From: an uncultured Alphaproteobacteria bacterium
Lineage (GTDB): Bacteria; Pseudomonadota; Alphaproteobacteria; HIMB59; GCA-002718135
Direction: 5' to 3'
DNA: 64,000 nt
Assembly (NCBI GenBank): GCA_902521315.1
Contig: CABYRH010000003.1
Span: 62,001-126,000, forward strand
Shown here: positions 54,294 through 63,498 of the stretch, one piece after another
How positions within the stretch are numbered: the first letter of the stretch is position 1
Layout: each line of letters begins with the position of its first letter
Made by a program: the position numbers and the translations under genes
Notes under the pieces: generated by a model
Databases searched by the model: none
What the model saw: only the letters and a program-made list of their open reading frames with translations
Told to the model about the DNA's origin: nothing

Positions 54294-54705
54294 AATTTTC
54301 TAACCATTCATCATCTTTATAATAAAATTCATTTTTCCAAAATGGTGCATCTTTCTTTAAATAATCCATAATAAACTCACAAGCATTAAAGCTATCTTTT
54401 CTATGTTGTGAAAAACAACTAACTAAAACTATTTTTTCGTTAACATTTAGTTTTCCATATCTATGGATGATTAAAGTATCAATTAAGCTCCATTTTTTTA
54501 ATGCATTATTTTCAATTTTTGACAACTCTTTAAATGCCATTTCTTCGTAAACTTCTAAATTTAAATATTTAACATCTTTATTATTGTTTAAATCTCTCAC
54601 ATAACCAACAAAAGAAGTTTGAGCACCTATGTCTGAATGTTTATTTTTAATTTTATCTATTTCTTCTTCTAAATTAAAATTTTTTTTTTGTATTTTTATC
54701 ATCAC
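54286..54705 (-). CDS. moaE: Molybdopterin synthase catalytic subunit
   Basis: The 139-aa protein converts precursor Z to molybdopterin with sulfur from MoaD. Visible are QTSFVGYVRDLNNN, EVYEEMAFKELSKIE, HRYGKLNVNEKIVLVSCFSQHRKDSFNACEFIMDYLK and APFWKNEF with the catalytic Lys. It overlaps moaD by 4 nt. Its presence implies at least one molybdoenzyme in the genome, although none is in the window. Confidence 0.93.
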   Translation of the reverse strand: MMIKIQKKNFNLEEEIDKIKNKHSDIGAQTSFVGYVRDLNNNKDVKYLNLEVYEEMAFKELSKIENNALKKWSLIDTLIIHRYGKLNVNEKIVLVSCFSQHRKDSFNACEFIMDYLKKDAPFWKNEFYYKDDEWLENSK

Positions 54706-54947
54706 CCACCACTAACTGGTGGAAAGATTGCAATTTCATCAATTGGTTTTAAACTCAAATTTTCTGAAACATATTCCTGATTAACTGCAAATCTTAAAAC
54801 GTCATGTAAAAAATGTTTTCTTAGATCAGGATACAAATTTTCTAAATATTTTTTTAATTCTTGTATAGTTTTAGGGTGATTTATATCAATTACGTCGTCA
54901 TCTTTATTTGTTATATCCTTAATCCAAGCAAAATATCGAATTCTCAT
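54702..54947 (-). CDS. moaD: Molybdopterin synthase sulfur carrier subunit
   Basis: The 81-aa ubiquitin-fold protein begins IRYFAWIKDITNKDDDVI and ends IAIFPPVSGG, with the Gly-Gly terminus that is thiocarboxylated. Length is standard. It starts 1 nt after pgsA and overlaps moaE by 4 nt. The uvrC-pgsA-moaD-moaE order is common in Alphaproteobacteria. Confidence 0.94.
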   Translation of the reverse strand: MRIRYFAWIKDITNKDDDVIDINHPKTIQELKKYLENLYPDLRKHFLHDVLRFAVNQEYVSENLSLKPIDEIAIFPPVSGG

Positions 54948-54948
54948 T

Positions 54949-55491
54949 TTAAAAATGTTTTATTGATCCTTTAATATAATCATAGGCCGTATAGAGAGTT
55001 AGAATTCCAGCAATCCATAGAAAAGTCTTACCTAAATAAATAATAAATAATAAATTAAGATTACTCTCAGATAATATAAGTAATCCAAGTGCAGCTAGTT
55101 GAAGGAAGGTTTTTGCTTTTGCAATTCTTGAAACTGGTATACTAATTTTTATCCCAGCTAAGTATTCCCTTAAACCTGATACTGTTATTTCTCTTAATAA
55201 TATTATTAGGGCTGGAATAGTATCCCAGTCTTTTATTACACCTTTAGAGGTTAAAATAAGAATAACTGCTGCTACTAATAATTTATCTGCAATTGGATCT
55301 AAAAATGTTCCAAAGTTTGTAACTTCATTTCTTAGTCTTGCTAAATAACCATCAAAGTAATCTGTTATTCCAGCTAAACAAAATAATATAAAAGCAATCC
55401 AGCCAAAATATGGATTCGTAAGATATATACAAAGAACTATAATTGGGATTATAGCTATTCTAATTATTGTTAGAATATTTGATATATTCAT
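54949..55491 (-). CDS. pgsA: CDP-diacylglycerol-glycerol-3-phosphate 3-phosphatidyltransferase
   Basis: This 180-aa inner-membrane enzyme makes phosphatidylglycerol phosphate. The CDP-alcohol transferase motif is complete: DYFDGYLARLRNEVTNFGTF followed by LDPIADK, fitting D-x2-DG-x2-AR-x8-G-x3-D-x3-D. Five to six TM helices are expected. It lies 27 bp downstream of uvrC and precedes moaD. Confidence 0.94.
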   Translation of the reverse strand: MNISNILTIIRIAIIPIIVLCIYLTNPYFGWIAFILFCLAGITDYFDGYLARLRNEVTNFGTFLDPIADKLLVAAVILILTSKGVIKDWDTIPALIILLREITVSGLREYLAGIKISIPVSRIAKAKTFLQLAALGLLILSESNLNLLFIIYLGKTFLWIAGILTLYTAYDYIKGSIKHF

Positions 55492-55518
55492 CTATATTCT
55501 TTGTAGATGAAGAATTTT

Positions 55519-57351
55519 TTAAACGCTATGAAAATATTCATAAATTTTTGTTAGAATTGACTCAGGTATAGATTTAACCTCTTTTAATTCATCTAAACTA
55601 GCTAATTTTAATTTCTCCACTGTGCCAAAGTGTTTTTTTAAAATTTTCTTTCTTTCAGGACCTACCCCTTCTATTTCATCAAATACAGATCTTACACTCA
55701 TCTTTGCTCTCTTTGATCGATGAGTTGTTATTGCAAATCTATGGACCTCATCTCTAATATTTTGTAAAAAATGAAGAAGTGGATTATTTTCATTTAATCT
55801 ATGTGTAAATTTATCATGTATTAGAATTTCTCTACCTGAATCTCTTTCCTCACCTTTTGCCATAGAGATTATTGGTATATCTATTTTTAATCTATCTAAA
55901 ACTTTTTTTGCAGAATTATATTGTCCTTTTCCTCCATCTATAAGCAACAAACTTGGCAAATCTAATTCGTCTTGAAATTTTGAATTACTAAATCTCCTAG
56001 TAAGCATTTCCTTCATCATATAATAATCATCAACTTTATTTTTGTTTTCTTCTAGATTAAATCGAATATTAAATTTCCTATAATTTGATTTTATAAATCC
56101 ATTTTGATTATAGGCAATCATTACACCTATAGGATGTTTTCCAAATGTATGGCTGTTATCGTAAGCTTCTATTTTAATAATTTCACCTTTGAGTTTAAAT
56201 ATTTTTTTTATTTCTAAATTAAAATTATCAAAAGATTTAAGTTTATTTAATTTAATATCTAAATTTATTTTAGAATTTTTTTCTGCAAATTTAAGTAAGT
56301 TTTTTTTAGGTCCCTTAAATGGTTTAATGAATTTTGTTTTATCAAAATTTTTTCCTAAAATTTGTGAATTATTATTTTTGTCAATAGTTATGTTAGTAAT
56401 AATTGTTTCAGGAATATCTTTCTCTGCATAAAATATATTTAAGAAACCTAACATTATTTCCTCGTGATCCAATAAATTGTCATGATCTGGGTAGAAAGCT
56501 TTACCACCATAAGAAGTATTATTTCTAAAAAAACTTCCATAAATACATGTTTTGCCTTCATTTGATGTTATTGCAAAAATGTCAGCGTTTTTAATATCCT
56601 TAATCTTAATTGAATTATTTTGCTCAATATGTTTTAGGGCTTTAAGCCTATCTCTTAAAGATGCCGCTAATTCAAAATTATTTTTTTTTGAAGCCTTATA
56701 CATTTGATCTGTAAAATTTTTTTGTATTTTTTGAGAATTACCACTGCTTAGAAAATCGTCTGCTGCTTCTATTAATTTTGAATAGGCTTCTTTTGTAATT
56801 TTTCCTCCACAGGGACCAGAACATCTTTTAAGATAATAATTGAAGCACAATTTATTTCCTGCATTAACCTCTTTATCTGTGCATGATCTTAAAAGAAATA
56901 TCCTTTGTATTGTATTAATAGTTCTATTTACTGCATCTGGACTTGCAAATGGTCCATAATATCTTCCCTTTTTCGTTTGTGGACCACGATGTTTTTCAAT
57001 TCTAGGAAAATCATGTTCTGAAGAAATAAATATGTAAGGGAATGATTTATCATCTCTTAATAGAACATTAAATCTCGGCTTATGTTTTTTAATTAAATTA
57101 CATTCAAGGATGATTGCTTCTAATTCTGTATTTGTAACAAAAAAATTCATTGATTTAGTTAGACTAACCATTCTTTGAATTCTTCTGGTTAGGTTATTTA
57201 GAGATAGATAATTCTTTACTCTATTTGATAATATTTTTGCTTTTCCAATATATAAAATATTACCTTTATCATCCTGCATTTGGTAAACACCAGGTTGATT
57301 TGGTAAAGTTTTAGAAGTAGCCTTAATAATCTCTTGTCCAAGAAGCGTCAT
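55519..57351 (-). CDS. uvrC: Excinuclease ABC subunit C
   Basis: The 610-aa nucleotide-excision-repair nuclease has the GIY-YIG domain (QPGVYQMQDDKGNILYIGKAK), a Cys-rich region with CSGPCGG, the UVR motif FAAS-like NNFELAASLRDRLKAL, and the RNase H-like nuclease domain (IEAYDNSHTFGKHPIGVMIAYNQNG is split around it; DLPSLLLIDGGKGQ follows). The C-terminus has tandem helix-hairpin-helix (EIEGVGPERKKILKKHFG). It cuts both sides of a lesion with UvrAB. First gene before pgsA. Confidence 0.96.
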   Translation of the reverse strand: MTLLGQEIIKATSKTLPNQPGVYQMQDDKGNILYIGKAKILSNRVKNYLSLNNLTRRIQRMVSLTKSMNFFVTNTELEAIILECNLIKKHKPRFNVLLRDDKSFPYIFISSEHDFPRIEKHRGPQTKKGRYYGPFASPDAVNRTINTIQRIFLLRSCTDKEVNAGNKLCFNYYLKRCSGPCGGKITKEAYSKLIEAADDFLSSGNSQKIQKNFTDQMYKASKKNNFELAASLRDRLKALKHIEQNNSIKIKDIKNADIFAITSNEGKTCIYGSFFRNNTSYGGKAFYPDHDNLLDHEEIMLGFLNIFYAEKDIPETIITNITIDKNNNSQILGKNFDKTKFIKPFKGPKKNLLKFAEKNSKINLDIKLNKLKSFDNFNLEIKKIFKLKGEIIKIEAYDNSHTFGKHPIGVMIAYNQNGFIKSNYRKFNIRFNLEENKNKVDDYYMMKEMLTRRFSNSKFQDELDLPSLLLIDGGKGQYNSAKKVLDRLKIDIPIISMAKGEERDSGREILIHDKFTHRLNENNPLLHFLQNIRDEVHRFAITTHRSKRAKMSVRSVFDEIEGVGPERKKILKKHFGTVEKLKLASLDELKEVKSIPESILTKIYEYFHSV

Positions 57352-57484
57352 TTTATCAATCGCAAATAATTAATTTTTCTTTAAATAGGAATTTTATAAA
57401 ATTAATAAATAACTAACAAGATTATTGTAGTTCATTTAATAATTAATTTAATGTAGGTAAGAATAATATATTAAAGGTTTTATT

Positions 57485-59254
57485 ATGGCAAAAATGACAA
57501 CAGAAGAGGCTTTCGTAAAAGTTTTACAGAAACACGGTATTCAACACGCTTTTGGAATAATTGGATCTGCATTTATGCCGATATCTGATCTTTTTCCTAA
57601 AGCTGGAATAACATTTTGGGATGTTGCTCATGAGTCAAACGGCGGAATTATGGCTGATGGCTATACTAGATCAACTGGTAAAATCGCAATGTGTATTGCG
57701 CAAAATGGACCTGGTATAACCGGTTTAGTTACACCTATAAAAACTGCCTTTTGGAATCATACTCCAATGCTCTTAGTTACTCCTCAAGCAGCTAACAAAA
57801 CTATTGGTCAAGGAGGCTTCCAAGAAGTTGAGCAAATGAACTTATTTAAAGATATGGTGTGTTATCAAGAAGAGGTTAGGGATCCATCTAGAGTTGCGGA
57901 AGTTTTAAATAGAGTTATTTCAAAAGCTATTAAAGGATCTGCTCCTGCTCAATTAAATATACCAAGAGATTTTTGGACTCAAGTCGTTGATATTGATCTA
58001 CCACCAATTATAAAATTTGAAAGACCTTCTGGTGGAATTGAAGCAATTAAGGAAGCCGCAAATCTTTTATCTAATGCAAAATTCCCTGTTATTTTATCTG
58101 GCGCTGGAGTGATTTTATCTGACGCTATTGATCATTGTAAACAACTTGCAGAAAAATTAAGTGCCCCCGTTGCTTGTGGATATCAACATAATGATAGTTT
58201 TCCGGGCAAACATCCTCTAGCGGTTGGTCCTTTAGGATATAATGGATCTAAAGCAGCAATGGAAATAATCTCCAAGGCAGATGTAGTGCTAGCACTTGGT
58301 ACAAGATTAAATCCCTTCTCAACTTTGCCAGGTTATGGAATAGACTATTGGCCAAAAAATGCAGATGTCATTCAAGTTGACATCAATTCTGATCGCATTG
58401 GCTTAACAAAAAAAATTAGTATTGGTATTTGTGGAGATGCAAAATTGGTTACAGAACAGATTTTAGAAAATCTTACAACAAATGCAGGTGATCAAGATAG
58501 AAAAGAACGAGAAGAGTTAATTCATAAGACAAAGTCTGCTTGGCTACAAACATTAACTGGCCTTGATCATGAAGAAGATGATCCTGGCACATCTTGGAAT
58601 AAAGACTCACGAGATAGAGAACCTGAGAAAATGTCACCAAGAATGGCATGGAGAGCTATTCAAGCAGGCTTACCTGAGGATGCAATTATATCAAGTGATA
58701 TAGGAAATAATTGTGCAATTGGTAACGCTTACCCAACATTTGAGAATGGTAGAAAATATTTAGCACCTGGTTTGTTTGGACCATGTGGTTATGGTTTTCC
58801 ATCTGTAATTGGCGCAAAAATAGGCTGTCCCAATACACCTGTTGTAGGTTTTGCAGGTGATGGCGCATTTGGAATTAGTATGAGTGAAATGACTTCTTGC
58901 AATAGAGATGGATGGCCAAATATTACAATGATAATTTTTAGAAATTATCAATGGGGAGCAGAGAAAAGAAATACTACACTGTGGTATAATAATAATTTTG
59001 TTGGAACTGAACTTGATCCTAAATTAAGCTATGCAAAAATAGCTGAGGCTTGTGGTTTTAAGGGAGTTAAAGTCAATACTCAAGAGGAACTAACAGAGGC
59101 TTTACAACAATCTTGTAAAGATCAGATGCAAGGAATAACAACCTTCATTGAAGTAATGCTTAATCAAGAATTAGGTGAACCCTTTAGAAGAGATGCAATG
59201 AAAGCTCCAGTAGAAGTAGCTGGAATTGATCCTAAAGATACAGTTGTTCAATAA
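57485..59254 (+). CDS. xsc: Sulfoacetaldehyde acetyltransferase
   Basis: The 589-aa ThDP enzyme converts sulfoacetaldehyde and phosphate to acetyl phosphate and sulfite, the last step of taurine and related sulfonate degradation. It begins MTTEEAFVKVLQKHGIQHAFGIIGSAFMPIS, a sequence characteristic of Xsc rather than acetolactate synthase. Other features are the catalytic Glu in AHESNGG, the Gly-rich GQGGFQEVEQM, and the ThDP motif GDGAFGISMSEMTS with NYQWGAEKRN. AAAGG precedes ATG by about 7 nt. Taurine uptake and deamination genes are not in the window. It abuts the GMC gene. Confidence 0.93.
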   Translation: MAKMTTEEAFVKVLQKHGIQHAFGIIGSAFMPISDLFPKAGITFWDVAHESNGGIMADGYTRSTGKIAMCIAQNGPGITGLVTPIKTAFWNHTPMLLVTPQAANKTIGQGGFQEVEQMNLFKDMVCYQEEVRDPSRVAEVLNRVISKAIKGSAPAQLNIPRDFWTQVVDIDLPPIIKFERPSGGIEAIKEAANLLSNAKFPVILSGAGVILSDAIDHCKQLAEKLSAPVACGYQHNDSFPGKHPLAVGPLGYNGSKAAMEIISKADVVLALGTRLNPFSTLPGYGIDYWPKNADVIQVDINSDRIGLTKKISIGICGDAKLVTEQILENLTTNAGDQDRKEREELIHKTKSAWLQTLTGLDHEEDDPGTSWNKDSRDREPEKMSPRMAWRAIQAGLPEDAIISSDIGNNCAIGNAYPTFENGRKYLAPGLFGPCGYGFPSVIGAKIGCPNTPVVGFAGDGAFGISMSEMTSCNRDGWPNITMIIFRNYQWGAEKRNTTLWYNNNFVGTELDPKLSYAKIAEACGFKGVKVNTQEELTEALQQSCKDQMQGITTFIEVMLNQELGEPFRRDAMKAPVEVAGIDPKDTVVQ

Positions 59255-60859
59255 TCATTTTTGATCCTTAATTATTAGATCAGAACCTTTTTCAGCAATC
59301 ATCATTGTTGGTGCATTAGTATTGCCAGATGTAATAGTAGGCATCACAGATGCATCAACTACTCTTAAGTTGTTTATACCTTTTACTTTGAGATTATCAT
59401 TTACAACTGAGTTTTCATCATTTCCCATTCTACATGTACTAACTGGATGAAAAATAGTATTCGCAAATTTACCTGCTTCTCTTGCTAACGATTCATTATC
59501 ATTAAATTCTATTCCAGGTCTGTATTCTTTTGGTTGATATTTATTGTATGCCTTTGACTCTAAAACTATTTTTCTAACAATTTTAATTGATTTCGCTGCA
59601 ATCTCTCTATCTTCGTAAGTAGACAGGTAGTTCATTTTTATTTTTGGATAAATTCTTGTATCAGAAGATTTGATTTCTATTGTTCCTCTACTTGTTGGGC
59701 GAACATTTGTAATCGTAGGTGTAAAAGCTGAAAATTTATGTAGTTCAGCTTTACCTAATAAATCAGTACTAGCAGGTGAAATATGAAACTGTAAATTAGG
59801 ATTTTCTAAATAGGAGTCACTTTTAATGAAACCACACAAATAACTAGCTCCAACTGTTAATGGGCCTTTTCTATAAATTAAATAATTTAATCCAGTTAAA
59901 AATTTTTTTGTAAAACTGTGATATATATCATTTAATGTTTCTAGATTTTTAACTTTGTATACAGGTCTTAACATTAAATGATCAGTCAAATTTTTTCCAA
60001 CACCATTAATTTCCCTAACGATATTAATATTATTCTTATTTAATAATTCACCTGGTCCAACACCTGATGTTTGCAGTATATGAGGGGAACCGATAGTACC
60101 TGCACATAATAAAACTTCTCTATTTACAGAATAAACAAATTCTTCATTGCCTCTCCATACGTTGACATTTTTTACTTTCAAGTTTTCAAAGGTTAAATTT
60201 TTTACATGTGCATTTGTAATGATTTTTAAATTTTTTCTATTTTTTACAGGATTTAAAAAACCTACAGCAGAACTACATCTAAAACCTCTATCAATTGTCA
60301 TTGGGAAATATCCCATACCTTCATTATCACCGTCATTAAAATCAGAATTTTTTTTGTAACCAAATTCCTCCGCAGCATCTAAAAATAAATCTAATAATTT
60401 AAATTTTGATCTAATTTGTTCTACTTTGATAGGGCCACTGTCTCCATGAAAATCACTTTTCGAGATTTTATAATTTTCTGATTTTCTAAAATAAGGTAAT
60501 ACATCATCCCAAGACCAACCAATATTTCCTAGTTGTCTCCAGTAATTATAGTCATTAGCATGACCTCTAATATACAGCATACCATTTATTGACGAACTAC
60601 CACCCAGAGTTTTTCCTCTTGGAATAAGCATTTTTCTATTATTACAAAATTCTTCCTCTTCAGTAGTAAAACACCAATCCGTATTTGGGTTATGCATCGT
60701 TTTAAAGTATCCACCAGGAATATGTATCCAAGGATTTATATCTTTACCACCAGCTTCAATTAATAAAACTCTAATATCTTTGTTTTCTGTGAGCCTATTT
60801 GCTAAAATACAACCAGCTGTTCCAGCACCAATTATAATATAATCGAATTGTTCATTCAT
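59255..60859 (-). CDS. GMC-family FAD oxidoreductase (choline dehydrogenase-like)
   Basis: The 534-aa flavoprotein has the FAD loop YIIIGAGTAGCILANRLTE and IEAGG, the GMC signature GKTLGGSSSINGMLYIRG, a second signature GTIGSPHILQTSGVGP, and the active-site His in FHPVSTCRMG, followed by NTNAPTMMIAEKGSDLI. It oxidises an alcohol group; choline, other quaternary-ammonium alcohols or small alcohols are candidates. No betaine aldehyde dehydrogenase is adjacent, so betA is not asserted. It ends directly against xsc and is divergent from the antiporter gene. Confidence 0.88.
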   Translation of the reverse strand: MNEQFDYIIIGAGTAGCILANRLTENKDIRVLLIEAGGKDINPWIHIPGGYFKTMHNPNTDWCFTTEEEEFCNNRKMLIPRGKTLGGSSSINGMLYIRGHANDYNYWRQLGNIGWSWDDVLPYFRKSENYKISKSDFHGDSGPIKVEQIRSKFKLLDLFLDAAEEFGYKKNSDFNDGDNEGMGYFPMTIDRGFRCSSAVGFLNPVKNRKNLKIITNAHVKNLTFENLKVKNVNVWRGNEEFVYSVNREVLLCAGTIGSPHILQTSGVGPGELLNKNNINIVREINGVGKNLTDHLMLRPVYKVKNLETLNDIYHSFTKKFLTGLNYLIYRKGPLTVGASYLCGFIKSDSYLENPNLQFHISPASTDLLGKAELHKFSAFTPTITNVRPTSRGTIEIKSSDTRIYPKIKMNYLSTYEDREIAAKSIKIVRKIVLESKAYNKYQPKEYRPGIEFNDNESLAREAGKFANTIFHPVSTCRMGNDENSVVNDNLKVKGINNLRVVDASVMPTITSGNTNAPTMMIAEKGSDLIIKDQK

Positions 60860-60931
60860 TATTAAGTATTTTTTTTTATTATATACTAATTAAATTAAAC
60901 ATATAACTAACTAAAATAATTAAAATTATTA

Positions 60932-61840
60932 ATGGATATATTTCTCGCAATAATAGGATTGGGTCTCTTAGTATTAGGTGCAGAAATTGTTATTAGGGGT
61001 TCAATTAGTTTTGGAAAAAAAATAAATATTTCATTATTTGCTATCGGAGTTGTAATTGTAGCTGGGGGTACGTCATTGCCTGAGTTGGCAAGTAGCATTA
61101 ATGCAGTCCTAAATAATTATTCTGACCTTGCTTTAGGTGCAGTAGTTGGGAGTAATATAGCAAATCTAGTACTTGTTATGGCTGCTACGACAATAATTTT
61201 TCCAATTGTAAACATAAATAAGAATCAAATTAATCAAGCATGGATCAATATCTTCTTAGGCATTGTTTTAATTTTTATGACTTTTTTTTATTTCAATTAT
61301 ATTTTTGGAATAGTAGCTATTCTTACTCTTATTTATTTAATGTACATTCAAATGAAAAAAGGAGAAATAGATAATACAGAAATAGATAAAAATGATTACT
61401 CAACGATAATTTCATTAATATTAATTGTACTAGGTATTATTTTTATAGTTTTTGGTTCAGATTTATTAGTTAGTTCAGCAATTGAAATAGCAAAAAACTA
61501 TAATGTTTCTGAGGCAGTTATAGGATTATCATTAATTGCATTTGGCACATCACTCCCTGAATTAGTTGTTGGAATTTTATCTGCAATTAAAAAGAAAGTT
61601 GATTTTGCTCTAGGGAATATTTTAGGATCAAATATTTATAATGTTCTTGGTGTTCTAGGTATTAGTTCTTTGTTTGGTAATTTTACATTACCGGAAATAT
61701 TCTTAAAACAAGATTTATTAATTATGGTTGCTATTACTTCAATAGTTCTAATCTTTATGCTTTCAATGAAAAAAATTGGACGAATATATGGAATTTTAGG
61801 TTTATCTATCTATGTTTCTTATTTGTACTATATTTTTTAA
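60932..61840 (+). CDS. Calcium/sodium antiporter family protein (CaCA, YrbG-like)
   Basis: The 302-aa inner-membrane exchanger has ten hydrophobic segments in two inverted halves. Each half carries an alpha repeat: GGTSLPELASSI with GAVVGSNIANL, and FGTSLPELVVGI with GNILGSNIYNVLG. The duplicated G-TS-PE and GSN motifs form the cation site. Likely function is Na+- or H+-coupled export of Ca2+ or a similar cation. It is divergent from the GMC gene with 72 bp between, and precedes the M24 peptidase by 55 bp. Confidence 0.9.
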   Translation: MDIFLAIIGLGLLVLGAEIVIRGSISFGKKINISLFAIGVVIVAGGTSLPELASSINAVLNNYSDLALGAVVGSNIANLVLVMAATTIIFPIVNINKNQINQAWINIFLGIVLIFMTFFYFNYIFGIVAILTLIYLMYIQMKKGEIDNTEIDKNDYSTIISLILIVLGIIFIVFGSDLLVSSAIEIAKNYNVSEAVIGLSLIAFGTSLPELVVGILSAIKKKVDFALGNILGSNIYNVLGVLGISSLFGNFTLPEIFLKQDLLIMVAITSIVLIFMLSMKKIGRIYGILGLSIYVSYLYYIF

Positions 61841-61895
61841 TTTATATTTAAAATTTAGTTTAAATTTAAATTAAATTGGTTAAATAAAACTTAAT

Positions 61896-62993
61896 ATGTT
61901 TATTGATAAATTAGAAAAATTACAACATCAGCTTATTGAAAATAATTTAGATGCATTCGTAATTATTCCAGGTTCAAACTTTAGGTATTTAACTGGTGGC
62001 GATTTTCACTTGATGGAAAGACCAACAGCGTTAATTATTTCCAAAAATCAAAAACCTCTAGCAATACTTCCAGTACTAGAAGTTGATAGTTTTAGAAAAC
62101 TGAATATTGATGCTGAAATTTTTCAATGGCAAGATAGTGATGGATATCAAGATGCATTTAATAAAGCATTTGAAAAAATTAAAAATTGTAAATCTTTAGG
62201 TGTTGAAGGCCAAAGGATGAGGGTTTTTGAATATGAAGCTATAAAAAACGCAAATAAAGATTTAAATATCAGTAATGCTCAAAGAATAATAAGTAATATA
62301 CGATTACGTAAAAATAGTGATGATGTAGAAAATTTACAAAAAGCTATCAAAATTGCAGAAACAACGTTAGCTAATACTATTAATTATGTAGAAATAGGAA
62401 AGTCGGAAATAGAAATTAAAAATTTTCTACTCCAACAACTTTATGAAAATGGTGCTGAAGGTATTGCATTTGATCCTATTGTTTTGGCAGGTGCTAACTC
62501 AGCACTTCCTCATGGTCATTCAAGTAATGATTATTTTTTAAAAGATGGTGATTGTCTCCTTTTCGATTTTGGAGCAGTAGTGAATGGTTATAATTCAGAT
62601 ATAACGAGAACTTTTTTTGTTGGTTCTGCTTCAGATGAGCAAAAAAATTTTTATGATGCAGTTTTGAAAGCAAATAAATTGGGATTAAGTATTTCAAAAC
62701 CTAATTTAACTATGCATAATCTAGATGACAGTGTACTCAATTCTCTAGAAGATTCTGGTTATAAAGATTATATTGTCCACAAAACCGGACATGGTCTTGG
62801 ACTAGATGTACATGAAGATCCATATATTATGAGAAAAAATAATGAGCTTCTTGAGGAAGGCATGGTAATCACTATTGAACCCGGTCTTTATAAACAAGGA
62901 GATCTTGGTGTTAGAATTGAGGATGATGTTTTAATTACAAATGATGGATGTAGAAGTTTAACTACCTTTTCTAAAGAATTAAGAATTATTTAG
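61896..62993 (+). CDS. M24-family Xaa-Pro peptidase (short form)
   Basis: The 365-aa two-domain metallopeptidase has a creatinase N-terminal domain (about 5-125, FRYLTGGDFHLMERPTALII) and a pita-bread M24 domain. Ligands lie in LFDFGAVVNGYNSDITRTF, HKTGHGLGLDVHEDPY and TIEPGLYKQGD. It is shorter than the PepP at 19.5 kb and of a different subfamily, probably a prolidase or aminopeptidase P acting on short peptides. The oligopeptide-type transporter remnant close by would fit with peptide use. Its stop overlaps the GAF gene by 8 nt. Confidence 0.9.
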   Translation: MFIDKLEKLQHQLIENNLDAFVIIPGSNFRYLTGGDFHLMERPTALIISKNQKPLAILPVLEVDSFRKLNIDAEIFQWQDSDGYQDAFNKAFEKIKNCKSLGVEGQRMRVFEYEAIKNANKDLNISNAQRIISNIRLRKNSDDVENLQKAIKIAETTLANTINYVEIGKSEIEIKNFLLQQLYENGAEGIAFDPIVLAGANSALPHGHSSNDYFLKDGDCLLFDFGAVVNGYNSDITRTFFVGSASDEQKNFYDAVLKANKLGLSISKPNLTMHNLDDSVLNSLEDSGYKDYIVHKTGHGLGLDVHEDPYIMRKNNELLEEGMVITIEPGLYKQGDLGVRIEDDVLITNDGCRSLTTFSKELRII

Positions 62994-63498
62994 TTTTCAT
63001 ATTTTGCTGATGAAATAAAAAATATCCAGATAGTAAACTAGCAAAAGGTTTAGCAAGCTTTACAGTATTTGAATTATAATAAAACTCTTTATGCAGTATA
63101 TTCATTGTTCCTAATATTATGTTATTATTGATAACAGGAATATTGATTATAGATCCACAACCTAGACTTGATATCACTTCATGATCAAAAAATAATTTTT
63201 TTATTGTCTTCATATCTTTTCCAAGAAAATTTTTTTTATTCAAAACAACTTTTTTTGTCCACTCATTTTTAGGTATTGGTTTTGTGCCAAGAAGAGGATA
63301 TGCTTCAATATTGCTAGAGTATACTCTTTCAACATACTTCAATGATTTATCTACAACCATCAGTGTAAATAATTTATGCCCTATAATCTTTTTAACTTTT
63401 AAATCTAATTCTTTGAAAAATTTTTTAGAATTTTGAGAATTTGTTTTATTTATTAATTCTACTAAAATTTTATTATGGTTTTGTTGCATCTTCTTCAT
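62986..63498 (-). CDS. GAF domain protein
   Basis: The 170-aa protein is essentially one GAF domain: FTLMVVDKSLKYVERVYSSNIEAYPLLGTKPIPKNEW, then SLGCGSIINIPVINNNIILGTMNILH. These blocks match a subgroup of alphaproteobacterial GAF proteins (usually with YPVGG-KP and SIGCGSVINVP). The ligand is unknown. It begins inside the end of the ABC ATPase gene (26-nt overlap, or 17 nt if the second Met is used), so it is the last gene of that transporter's operon. Confidence 0.8.
   Translation of the reverse strand: MKKMQQNHNKILVELINKTNSQNSKKFFKELDLKVKKIIGHKLFTLMVVDKSLKYVERVYSSNIEAYPLLGTKPIPKNEWTKKVVLNKKNFLGKDMKTIKKLFFDHEVISSLGCGSIINIPVINNNIILGTMNILHKEFYYNSNTVKLAKPFASLLSGYFLFHQQNMKTK

Noticed and set aside
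57352-57484. Riboswitch or attenuator upstream of xsc
   Set aside because: The 133-bp leader is AT-rich with no conserved motif or stable stem that I can recognise.
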